Source: Bostrychus sinensis (taxonomy: Eukaryota > Chordata > Actinopteri > Gobiiformes > Eleotridae). Taken from it: a stretch of 64,000 nucleotides of DNA. The stretch's first letter is position 1; the number at the start of each line of letters is the position of its first letter. Made by a program: the position numbers and the translations under genes. The stretch covers positions 443,501-507,500 of the forward strand of contig CM036244.1 in the NCBI GenBank assembly GCA_020698575.1, in the 5' to 3' direction. Positions 40,905 to 52,723 of this stretch are shown piece after piece. The notes beneath the pieces are model-generated. The model was not told where the DNA came from and searched no databases. It was given only the letters and a program-made list of their open reading frames with translations.

Positions 40905-43900
40905 AGTGGTGGAATGTGATGAAGTAAAAGTACTTAGTTACTTTAAGTACAATTCTCACGTACGTATCTGTACTATATTTGAGTAAATTTTACTTCACTA
41001 CATTTTTTAGCAAGTATCTTTTTACTGTACTACTTTTCTGAGTTGGTTTGAAGTACAAAGGATTTGGACTTTGGTTTAAACTCATTTGTTTTTGCCGTGT
41101 CCTTAGTGCAGACGCAGTACTTCAGTATAACAGTACTTCAGTATAACAGATGCAGTACTTCAGTATAACAGTACTTCAGTATAACAGACGCAGTACTTCA
41201 GTATAACAGTACTTCAGTATAACAGACGCAGTACTTCAGTATAACAGATGCAGTACTTCAGTATAACAGTACTTCAGTATAACAGACGCAGTACTTCAGT
41301 ATAACAGTACTTCAGTATAACAGTACTTCAGTATAACAGACGCAGTACTTCAGTATAACAGATGCAGTACTTCAGTATAACAGTACTTCAGTATAACAGA
41401 CGCAGTACTTCAGTATAACAGTACTTCAGTATAACAGTACTTCAGTATAACAGACGCAGTACTTCAGTATCACAGTACTTCAGTATAACAGACGCAGTAC
41501 TTCAGTATAACAGATGCAGTACTTCAGTATAACAGTACTTCAGTATAACAGACGCAGTACTTCAGTATAACAGAGGCAGTACTTCAGTATAACAGTACTT
41601 CAGTATAACAGATGCAGTACTTCAGTATAACAGAGGCAGTACTTCAGTATAACAGATGTAGTACTTCAGTATAACAGACGCAGTACTTCAGTATAACAGA
41701 GGCAGTACTTCAGTATAACAGATGTAGTACTTCAGTATAACAGAGGCAGTACTTCAGTATAACAGAGGCAGTACTTCAGTATAACAGTACTTCAGTATAA
41801 CAGTACTTCAGTATAACAGTACTTCAGTATAACAGAGGCAGTACTTCAGTATAACAGATGCAGTACTTCAGTATAACAGACGCAGTACTTCAGTATAACA
41901 GACGCAGTACTTCAGTATAACAGATGCAGTACTTCAGTATAACAGTACTTCAGTATAACAGACGCAGTACTTCAGTATAACAGTACTTCAGTATAACAGT
42001 ACTTCAGTATAACAGATGCAGTACTTCAGTATAACAGTACTTCAGTATAACAGATGCAGTACTTCAGTATAACAGAGGCAGTACTTCAGTATAACAGATG
42101 TAGTACTTCAGTATAACAGACGCAGTACTTCAGTATAACAGAGGCAGTACTTCAGTATAACAGATGTAGTACTTCAGTATAACAGAGGCAGTACTTCAGT
42201 ATAACAGAGGCAGTACTTCAGTATAACAGTACTTCAGTATAACAGTACTTCAGTATAACAGTACTTCAGTATAACAGAGGCAGTACTTCAGTATAACAGA
42301 TGTAGTACTTCAGTATAACAGACGCAGTACTTCAGTATAACAGACGCAGTACTTCAGTATAGCAGATGCAGTACTTCAGTATAACAGATGCTGTACTTCA
42401 GTATAACAGATGCAGTACTTCAGTATAACAGTACTTCAGTATAACAGTACTTCAGTATAACAGACGCAGTACTTCAGTATAACAGTACTTCAGTATAACA
42501 GTACTTCAGTATAACAGAGGCAGTACTTCAGTATAACAGATGTAGTACTTCAGTATAACAGACGCAGTACTTCAGTATAGCAGATGCAGTACTTCGGTAT
42601 AACAGACGCAGTACTTCAGTATAACAGATGCAGTACTTCAGTATAACAGATGCAGTACTTCAGTATAACAGATGCAGTACTTCAGTATAACAGATGCAGT
42701 ACTTCAGTATAACAGTTGCAGTACTTCAGTATCACAGTACTTCAGTATAACAGATGCAGTACTTCAGTATAACAGATGCAGTACTTCAGTATAACAGATG
42801 CAGTACTTCAGTATAACAGACGCAGTACTTCAGTATAACAGACGCAGTACTTCAGTATAACAGATGCAGTACTTCAGTATAACAGATGCAGTACTTCAGT
42901 ATGACAGTTGCAGTACTTCAGTATCACAGTACTTCAGTATAACAGATGCAGTACTTCAGTATAACAGATGCAGTACTTCAGTATAACAGATGCAGTACTT
43001 CAGTATAACAGACGCAGTACTTCAGTATAACAGATGCAGTACTTCAGTATAACAGAGGCAGTACTTCAGTATAACAGACGCAGTACTTCAGTATAACAGA
43101 CGCAGCATTTCAGTATAACAGACGCAGTACTTCAGTATAACAGATGCAGTACTTCAGTATAACAGACGCAGTACTTCAGTATAACAGATGCAGTACTTCA
43201 GTATAACAGATGCAGTACTTCAGTATGACAGTTGCAGTACTTCAGTATCACAGTACTTCAGTATAACAGATGCAGTACTTCAGTATAACAGATGCAGTAC
43301 TTCAGTATAACAGAAGCAGTACTTCAGTATAACAGACGCAGTACTTCAGTATAGCAGATGCAGTACTTCAGTATAACAGATGCAGTACTTCAGTATAACA
43401 GATGCAGTACTTCAGTATAACAGATGCAGTACTTCAGTATGACAGTTGCAGTACTTCAGTATCACAGTACTTCAATATAACAGATGCAGTACTTCAGTAT
43501 AACAGATGCAGTACTTCAGTATAACAGATGCAGTACTTCAGTATAAGAGATGCAGTACTTCAGTATAACAGTACTTCAGTATAACAGATGCAGTACTTCA
43601 GTATAACAGATGCAGTACTTCAGTATAACAGATGCAGTACTTCAGTATAACAGTACTTCAGTATCACAGATGCTGTACTTCAGTATAACAGATGCAGTAC
43701 TTCAGTATAACAGATGCAGTACTTCAGTATAACAGTACTTCAGTATCACAGATGCAGTACTTCAGTATCACAGTACTTCAGTATAACAGATGCAGTACTT
43801 CAGTATCACAGTACTTCAGTATCACAGATGCAGTACTTCAGTATCACAGTACTTCAGTATAACAGATGCAGTACTTCAGTATAACAGATGCAGTACTTCA

Positions 43901-44795
43901 GTATCACAGATGCAGTACTTCAGTATAACAGATGCAGTACTTCAGTATCACAGATGCAGTACTTCAGTATAACAGTACTTCAGTATCACAGATGCAGTAC
44001 TTCAGTATCACAGTACTTCAGTATAACAGATGCAGTTCTTCAGTATCACAGATGCAGTACTTCAGTATCACAGTACTTCAGTATAACAGATGCAGTTCTT
44101 CAGTATCACAGATGCAGTACTTCAGTATCACAGTACTTCAGTATAACAGATGCAGTTCTTCAGTATCACAGATGCAGTACTTCAGTATCACAGTACTTCA
44201 GTATAACAGATGCAGTACTTCAGTATAACAGATGCAGTACTTCAGTATCACAGATGCAGTACTTCAGTATAACAGATGCAGTACTTCAGTATCACAGATG
44301 CAGTACTTCAGTATAACAGATGCAGTACTTCAGTATAACAGATGCAGTTCTTCAGTATCACAGATGCAGTACTTCAGTATCACAGTACTTCAGTATAACA
44401 GATGCAGTACTTCAGTATAACAGATGCAGTACTTCAGTATCACAGACGCAGTACTTCAGTATAACAGATGCAGTACTTCAGTATAACAGACGCAGTACTT
44501 CAGTATAACAGACGCAGTACTTCAGTATCACAGATGCAGTACTTCAGTATCACAGATGCAGTAAACTTTAGTTTACAGTCAAATCCCTCACATTTCACTC
44601 ATTCATCAGTTCTTGAATCTGTGCCAAATACTTTAACTTTTTTACTCACAAGTACATTTGAAAGTGAGTACTTTTATACTTTTACTTAAGTAGAATTTTT
44701 CAAGTGATACTTTTTCTTGAGTAAATCTTTGCTCCTTTATCTGTACTTACTGTAAGTAAAACATGGAGTACTTCTCCCAGCCCTGGTGTTATTTT
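40905..44795. mobile_element. MITE-like element (CAGTGGTGG ... CCCTGGTG) hosting a 3.4-kb minisatellite
   Basis: The left part has CAGTGGTGGAATGTGATGAA followed by AAGTACTTAGTTACTTTAAG words. The right part has TACTTTTACTTAAGTAG and ends GAGTACTTCTCCCAGCCCTG. Apart from the array in the middle, this is the composition of the common fish element also seen at 7,995. No clear target duplication. Confidence 0.65.
41107..44562. repeat. 15/22-bp compound minisatellite
   Basis: Units of GCAGTACTTCAGTATAACAG plus AT, AC or AG (22 bp) mixed with a short form GTACTTCAGTATAACA (15-16 bp). The right third is marked by an ATCACAG variant. About 3.45 kb, the longest array in the window. Frames reading QYFSITDAVLQY are artefacts. 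Confidence 0.97.
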
Positions 44796-45178
44796 ACTGA
44801 ATAATGTGAGCAGGGCCACTGTGGCAACAGTTACTTGCAGATTTTTTAACTGCATTTAGTTTTTTTGTGTGCACAGGGATTAATTATTAAAAAAAACAGG
44901 TTCTTTGTGCGTGTGACGTCATATGTTATTTTGATCAAAGTATTTTTCTTTCTCTATGATTAAAAACTGTTCACTACATTGGGTTGAAGCAGAGCCACAG
45001 AACTTCAGCCTCAAAGCTCAAAAGTTAAGATCTCCATAAAATCATCAGTGTAAAGTATTCCAGCCATAATGAGTTGGCTCGTGTTAATATCAGGCCCTGA
45101 GAGTGAGAAAAAGAAGAAGAGAGAAAAATATTGTGGAAAATAAAGAAACAGTCTTTTTTTTGGGACGGGTTTTGTGTC
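44796..45178. other. Upstream flank of znf346, nothing recognised
   Basis: AT-rich sequence without a repeat or open frame I recognise, ending at the CpG-bearing promoter. Confidence 0.4.
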
Positions 45179-45190
45179 TGCGCATGCGCG
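45179..45190. promoter_or_regulatory. NRF-1 site at the znf346 promoter
   Basis: TGCGCATGCGCG is a full match to the palindromic NRF-1 consensus YGCGCAYGCGCR. It ends 20 bases before the ATG, in a TATA-less context. NRF-1 sites of this kind are common in housekeeping vertebrate promoters. Binding is inferred. Confidence 0.7.
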
Positions 45191-45210
45191 GTGAGAGCAG
45201 CTGTAGCGTC

Positions 45211-45268
45211 ATGGCGGACACGATGCAGACCGAGGATTTTCCTTTTTTACCTTCGGGTTTAGCGGAGG
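45211..45268 (+). CDS. znf346: znf346 exon 1 (start)
   Basis: Encodes MADTMQTEDFPFLPSGLAE and ends in phase 1 at GAGG|GTACGG. Joining to exon 2 restores Val (G+TG) and gives EVNKMIAEHGELF, parallel to human EVEHMIQKNQCLF. The N-terminus is shorter than in human. Confidence 0.85.
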
Positions 45269-48200
45269 GTACGGCTCTTTTCCTCTCTCTTTTATTGCCC
45301 CGAACAAAGCGGGGAAGCGTGTGGTCGAAGCTGGAGCAGCCCCAGCTTCGTGTCACCGCCGGGGACAGGTTTAAACTTAGCTCCGATGTAGCCGGGTGCT
45401 AAGCTAAGCTAAGTTAGCCGCAGCGTTCTTAGCTCCAAGGTCGACGAGAGCACGGAGCATCCGAGCTTTTTCCTGCACTGAGGCGATTATTTACTCTGGT
45501 TACAACGCTTAACATTAAGAAACCGTGCTTTAAATCCATAAAGAAGGTTGTCCCTCTTGAACAACGAGACAGTGCAGGCAGTGTGGACCATTTAATACCG
45601 CAGGGCATAGGCCAGGGGTTTGTGGACTACTTTGGTTTGATTTTGCAGAAGAAAAAGCAAACGTTCATTGGTTTTACTAAACACACTTTATTATGCGTTT
45701 GGCCACAGCACAGTTTGAATTCAGAACATTATTTTGGTAAAGACAAGTGGTAATAAATAAAATATGGGACTCCACAGTCCTGCAGGTTTGATGTTTTCAG
45801 TTGTGGAGGAAGAAAGCTTAAACTTGTGCAAATGCAGGGTTTACCCAAGAAGTTAAAGGTATTCAATCGTATGAGCAGGTGGTAAATTTTGTTTATATCT
45901 GGCTTAAAAAATGTATTTTAATATTGATGAAAATGTATAGATGAGGGAATATACTGTATGTTTGCAAACTTTAATTATTAACGTAACACTGATCATTGTG
46001 CAGTGAGAAATAACATTCATGTTCAGCCCCAACAGGAAACTTGCACTGAAGCAGTACTTGGTATTTTCGTGGAGAAGTGTGTCTCCTCTGCGAGATGGAA
46101 TTTAGTGTTAAATTCAGTCATAAGTGGTTTAAAAATGTCTTGATGTCCCCCACTCGACTGCCTTTAGTTGTCTGTGTGTTTTTGTATCGATTAGAACAGT
46201 TTTGATCCGATTCAAGAACAATACTGGCTTTATATACTGCCTAGAAAATGGTACAATTTGATACAAGGTAATGTGTATTAATATAGTTGTACCATAGGAA
46301 TAAAAAAAAGATCCATAATGATCTGAACTCATTATGGATAATAATGATTCAAACAAATTGTTTATTGTTTATTTATTACAAGCAACATTAACAGTCTTAA
46401 AAATGACCTAAATTTCACAAGACAAAAACTGGAGCTGCCCTGAAGTAGGTTAAGGTTGTGCAGAGTAACCAACCCAAAATTAGGCAGTTAACATGTTTTT
46501 ATGGAATTATTATGATGCCAAAGGTCATAATCTGATTATAACACAACTCTTTTGCTTCTCCCTTTTCTCTTTTTTTGTAGTGAATTAAATTTGTGTTTTT
46601 CTCTCTCTATCTCTCTGCAGTGAATAAAATGATTGCGGAGCATGGCGAACTGTTTTCAGATTCTCAGTGTAAAGTGTGCAACGCTGTCCTCATTTCCGAG
46701 TCCCAGAAACTCACTCACTATCAGGTCAGTGTGTACTGCTCACATCAGCTGCAACGTTTAAACTGTCCTCTGTGTGTGCTGCAAATGTCTCCAACTCTTA
46801 TACTCATGTTCTTATATAAAAAAAACCCTGCCAAGCCCTTAGTGGAATAATTATCGTCATATTTCATGTCTATCTGCTCTAAAGTGTTATAGAGTGCTAA
46901 GTTTTTATCTGGATCTCATTAGTTTTGTCTGACAACAAAGCTTTAAACCGCAGCTCAAATAAACTCAAGTAAACTGCTCAGGAGTCAGGACAGAGGTCGC
47001 GGTTTGATTTTATCCTCAAACTCCTGCTTACAGCCCCCTCTTTTTTATGTAAGTTTATGCATTAATCTTCTAATTTAAAATGGTCAGCTGATCTAAAAGA
47101 CCAGTGCTTACAGTCTGCAGAGTTTAATTAGAAAATACTTATGTTTAAAATTAGAGTTTGTATTAATCATAAGAAAACAGATTGATTTCCGGAGATAAAC
47201 TCACTCACAGATTATAGAGATCGATCCAGATCCTTTCATTTATAATAAGTCAGTTAAATTTAACATTTATTAAAATAATTTTCAAGTAAAGACTTGACCA
47301 TAAACACCAAGAGGGGCATCACTTCCTTTGTCCCAAGCAGTATTCAGCTGCTCGACAAACTTGGTTAACGTTTCATGCTTCATTTTGTTGACTTCACTGA
47401 CAGTGGATGTCATGCAGCACCTTTTGTACTGTTTTATTTTATTAATACATATATGGTTTTATGGTCTCTTGTGTTCTGTCTGTTGTATTGTCTGCAGTGT
47501 TTGTCCCCTGTTTTTATGCTCTCTGTGCAAGGCAAATTACCTTCGAGGCATTAAAGGTTTCATTCATTCATAGATGGACAAGGTCCCGCCCCAAAGGCCG
47601 CACTGCCAGATGTTACACCCCTGCCATAGTTTTAGTGTTAATAGTAAGGGTGCTCCGATCGATCGGCCGCCGATCATGGCTAAAAATAGAGTGATCGGTG
47701 ATTGGTAAAATGGGCCGATCAGAAGGGCCGATCAAATTACAATAAACACGCGAGGCTCTCACATTTACTGTCCTGCAGCTCCGGTTTGATTAAACAGCAG
47801 TAGCGTTATTTTAGCAGTGTTTTTAAGTTAAGCCCTGGTTATAACGAACACAAACCTGCCCTGGAGGCGCTGCTTTGTGTCCCCGCTGTGTCCCCGCCTG
47901 CTTTAGGAGCGCACGGGACAGAACCGAGGAGCAGCAGTGCGTGTATTTGCAAACACCAACGTAAATAGAGCTACAGCTAACTCGCTAACAGTTACGTTAA
48001 AAGGATTAAGAAAGTTCAGAGTCTGCCTGTGTCTTGTTGCGCAGAGAAAACTGTGCGTTTTGTGGCTTAAACTGCACCAAACGGCTGCTGATGGAGAGAG
48101 AAAGTAAAAAGGCAGCCCATATGTCCCCCGTGAGTCTGAGAGGAGCACCTTTCATCGTTGTCTTCTCTGCTCTCTTTGCACGTTTTCTTCGTTCAGACGT

Positions 48201-51200
48201 TGTCAAACCTGGCAGCAGGAGCTGTCTGCTCTTTAGTCCACTGTGTTTCAACCTGGTTTGGCTGCGCGTTACGCAGACACAGGCACTGCACCCGCGGACT
48301 CGCATTAAAGGAACCAATTAAGAAGAACATCTGACTTTTACATCAGCGGAGCATTCAAACAAAGCCACAGACACTGGGCACACATTAAAGGCCGATAATG
48401 CAACAAAACCTCTTCTAAAACAAAAATAAGTAGAATTTTGTTGTTCTTTTATATTTACAAGGCTACTGTATTTTTCAAATGGAACTAATAATAGCCTGCA
48501 TACAATACATTACTACAATGAAAACCACGTGATCGGTATCGGCCATGATCGGTATTGGCCGATCACAGCAGAGGCTGATCGGTGATCGGCCTCAAAAACC
48601 CTGATCGGAGCACCCTTAGTTAATAGTAAGTTTTAGCGTAATATTTGCCAACTTTTTGAATCCTCCGCTACATTAAACAGCCATGAGTCTTGATATTCAC
48701 TGATCTGCCATCTCTACTAAAAACACTGCCCCCTGCCATGTTGGTTGGCTCAAACAGAGCAAAGAATCATGGTTTATGTTGTTCTCTCTGCTTTTTTACC
48801 ACGCCGCTGCAACAAAACTATATCTTTTTGCTCTGGGAACTTACCGTTGAATATTGTACAAGTCCACAACGATATCAAGAGGCTTTTGCTATCGCGGTAA
48901 CTCCAGTACATCCTTACCTAGAGTTAGTTTGTTCAGTAGGTGCTCATACAAATTGCTGTCTATCTACAAAGGGATAGACTAATGAAAATTATATGCATTT
49001 AAAAGTTATTTGACTGGTCTCTGATCTCTAAATAGGAGAATACGATGCATTGTTTTACCATACCAACTTTATTTGTAAAGCCCTTTAAAAACTATTACAG
49101 TTGGCCAAAGTGCTGTACACAGGCGATAAAACAAATAAACACGCTACAGACAATAAAACACATCAGGAAAAAACATATTACAATGAAATAAAATACTCAT
49201 GTTAAACAATGAAACATGAGTAAAAGCAGTACTCTCACACTGTGTTAAAGGCCAGAGAAGTGAGGTTTTTACAAGAGAAACAGGTAGACACTGAGCTTTA
49301 TATCATTCCAGAGCTTTTCTTTGACTTTGGGATGGCTGTTTGTTTGTTTGTTGTTCTGTTTATTTGAGGTCTATGTGGTGTTGACGTTTAACCGTTGTGT
49401 TTTTTTCTGTTTTCAGAGCAAGAAACACGCCAACAAAGTGCGGCGCTACTTTTCTATTCAGAATGAGAACGAGCCAACGTTAAAGAAGCTAAAGTCACCT
49501 TCGAAAGACGACAATGTGAGAACGCTTTTAAAAAACTCCAGGGTCTTTCTTTTCTTTTCTAAACGACACGGACTGAGACCTTTTGTAATAACAGATGTAT
49601 TTTCTCTCGTCAGGAATGTAACAACGGCGACTCGGACCGGTACAAAGTGTGCCACGTCTGTAACATGACGTTCACCTCGGCCGTGATGGCAGAGTCCCAT
49701 TATCAGGGCAAAGTCCACGCCAAGAACCTCCGACTCAAGACCGTAGGACCACAGACTCCAGGTATCTGCTCTGGTTCACAGTTTCAATAATTTAATAAGC
49801 TATAATTAATTTAATAAGCTATAATTAATTTAAAGTTACACTGTGTAAGATTCCCGGTCTTGCGCCTCTAGAGGCCACAGGTGCCACTGCACCTGTCGCA
49901 AAACGTAAACACTAGGGCCCCTCCTCCTTCTGAAACTGTGCGAGCGTGCGTCTATTTCCATCATTGTTTCAACTTTAGTTGACCTGCTGCTACCTTTGGA
50001 AGTTTGGACTGGATCTTCTATAGAGTTAGCGCTAGCGTTAGCTTATCAACAAATATCGCGCAATGGTCGCAGTAAAAACAACTAATAACTGTATGAAAAA
50101 GCACGTTCTAAAGAAAAAATAAAGAGGCTAATTTACCTGCCCAACAATAAAGAAGCAAAAACGTGATCCGATTTGCAGCCTTCTCTGTCTCTCATCTGAC
50201 GCCAGCGAGCAAAAGTCTGTCCGATGTTGACTCTTGTCTGCGATCTGGTGCGGTCCCTTTCACATTTTCTTTTTCTTGCCTCGTCCGACATTGTCTTCAT
50301 CTTCTTGTGTCCTTCGGCCCTGACGAACTGGCGAAAATAACAATGCTAAAAGTAGCTTCCTGGTTATACTGCACCTCAGGTATAAGAGCAGAAGGGAATG
50401 CCGTAAAGCAAGTTGTTCCCTGTCACGTGACTCTTCCTGAACAGCGGAGCGCTCCCGGCCAAGTTGCGAGGGCGGTTTCTCAGTACAGAAGCCCCGCTCA
50501 GGAGCAACAGATCGCGCCTCAGGCCTTATAATCGCTCAAAAAATCACAAAAACAAGTCAGTATGCCCCACATATTTAGGAGAAAAGTTACACAGTGTAAC
50601 TTTAATAAGCTAAACTTTTACCTTTGTCCTCAGCCGCATCCGCTCCACAGACCACAGCACCACCTACAGTCCCAACAAAGAAACAGAAAACAGACGAGCC
50701 TCAATCGATCGACAAATCGAACCCGAACCACTTCTGCTCCGTGTGCCAGGTCTCGTTCAACAACCCTCTGATGGCCCAGCAGCACTACCAGGTATGCACG
50801 GACCAGGCCCGGGTCCACAGCTCTACTGAAGGCGTTAAAATGTCTCTGTATCAACACTGTCTCATCCCCGCCACCAGGGCAAGAAGCACCAGAAACACAT
50901 GAAGAAACAGAAGCTGATGGAGACGTACGGGCCGGCCACGTCTCCAGGTCGGAGGAGAGGAGTGGATTATTCTAAACTAAGGACCAAACCGTGTCTAAAT
51001 GTGTCTTATGTCCTCTCTCCACAGCGACGACAGTGAAGGGCTATCCCTGCTCCATCTGTAAACTCGAGCTGAACTCAGTGGAGCAGTACCAGTCTCACAT
51101 CAGTGGCGCCAAACACAAGAACCAGTGAGTCTTTAAACATCATTATTACATATATGTATATTAATATTATTATACATGAATGGCATTGTGATCTGTAGTG

Positions 51201-52683
51201 AGAGCAGGCAGCAGGTGGAGGAAAATCTAGAGAGGTGGAAGAAAGGAGAGGAGTAAAAGTTGGCAGCAGCAAGACTGAATTTTTATTTAATTTAACCATT
51301 CTTTAACCAGGAGAGTTCCCTTGAGGTTCACAGATCTCTTTTTCAAAGGATTCCTGGCCAAGAGGCGTCAGCAACACAACCCACATTTCATACAAAATAC
51401 AATAAAACAAAGAGAAATAAGAGTTAAAGAGATAAAATTGCCCATGAGACACATTTAGGAGCAGTGGCAGGTAAGTGATTGCATCTCCAGGGCCTTTTAA
51501 AATAGACTCAAAATGATCCAAAGGGACAGGATTATGGAATACATGTGTGAGAGAGAGACCCCAGGTGCAGGACTTTAAGTAAGTTAAAGTTAAGACGGTG
51601 ATGAGAGCAGAGAGGTTGTGCGGTTCAGAGACAGTGGCAGAGCTGAAGGTGTTCTCTTTAGTGATGGTTACCAAAACCCGGCATAACAGCACCAGCGTTA
51701 CGTCATGACATGAACAGCACTGAGAAGTCGCGTTAAAAGCCATGTAGTCAAATAAGTGTGTGAAAAATATATATTTGGCGACACGGTGGAGTAGTGGTTA
51801 TTACTGCTCACAGCTAGAGGGTCCCGGGTTTGATTCCCGGGCTGGGTGGTGTTTGCGTGTTCTCCCTGGGTCTGCTCTGGTTTCCCCTACAACCAAAAAC
51901 ATGTACAACAGGTCCCCTGTGGGGCCAGGACTCCCCTGTAAATGTGATTCTGAATCTCAGTGGGACTTTCCTGGTTAAATAAAGGTCAGAAAAATAAAAA
52001 AATATTTATATTAGCGCTACTTATTTAAACCAGTCCGATTCGTGGTCCAGTTTGTGGCCCTGTTGTTGTTTATTTGATAGAGTTGAGCTGAAGGAAAGCT
52101 AATAAAATGGATTATAATAATAATAATATATAATAACTATTGTAAAAATAAGGTTTATCGCCACCCCACCCTCCCCTGTCATGTGACCTCCACCGCCGAG
52201 CCTCGGGGGCAGAGGAAACACTGATGTCACCTCACATCATGTGGTTGCAGGTTTGATTCTCGGACCGCGTGGGGCCTTTCTGTGTGGAGTTTATTCTCCC
52301 TGTGTCTGGGTGGGTTTCAGTCTAAAACACAGTACACACAGTACAACCCTAACCCTCCTGACCCTAACCCTCCTGACCAGGATCCTGGCTCCGGTCTGGA
52401 GGAGGGTTTCTGGGATCTGCTCTAATGCACAGGGACATGGGAAGAATGGCTCAAATGCAGAGAACAATTTTCCCTCTGGCCACAATTAAGTCTATTTGAC
52501 CTTAAAGCCATCAGTATTTGGAACTCGCATATAACACATTTCTTTGTTCCAGACTAAAGAAGTCCGGCCTGGCTCCTTCCGACAGTCTCCAGTCCTCAGA
52601 CCCTCCGTACAGCAGCGGTGAGAACCAGTTCCCGGCCAGCACCGAGCCCTGCAGCAACCCAGAACAGCCCCTCTGCCCCGGGG

Positions 52684-52723
<40 letters not shown>

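Noticed and set aside
46571..46590. Alternative znf346 exon 2 acceptor TTTTTTGTAG at 46,580
   Set aside because: Joining exon 1 here gives V-N then TAA. The acceptor at 46,620 restores the conserved finger.
48690..48977. 95-codon open frame in znf346 intron 2
   Set aside because: No similarity to a known protein, no splice context and atypical composition; likely chance.
51781..51850. tRNA gene from box A/B motifs
   Set aside because: The promoter boxes are followed by a SINE body and LINE tail. The cloverleaf cannot be folded convincingly, so it is a SINE head.
52345..52377. Telomere-like CCCTAA words
   Set aside because: Only three isolated CCCTAA words broken by CTCCTGA spacers inside a SINE; too short and irregular for an interstitial telomere.
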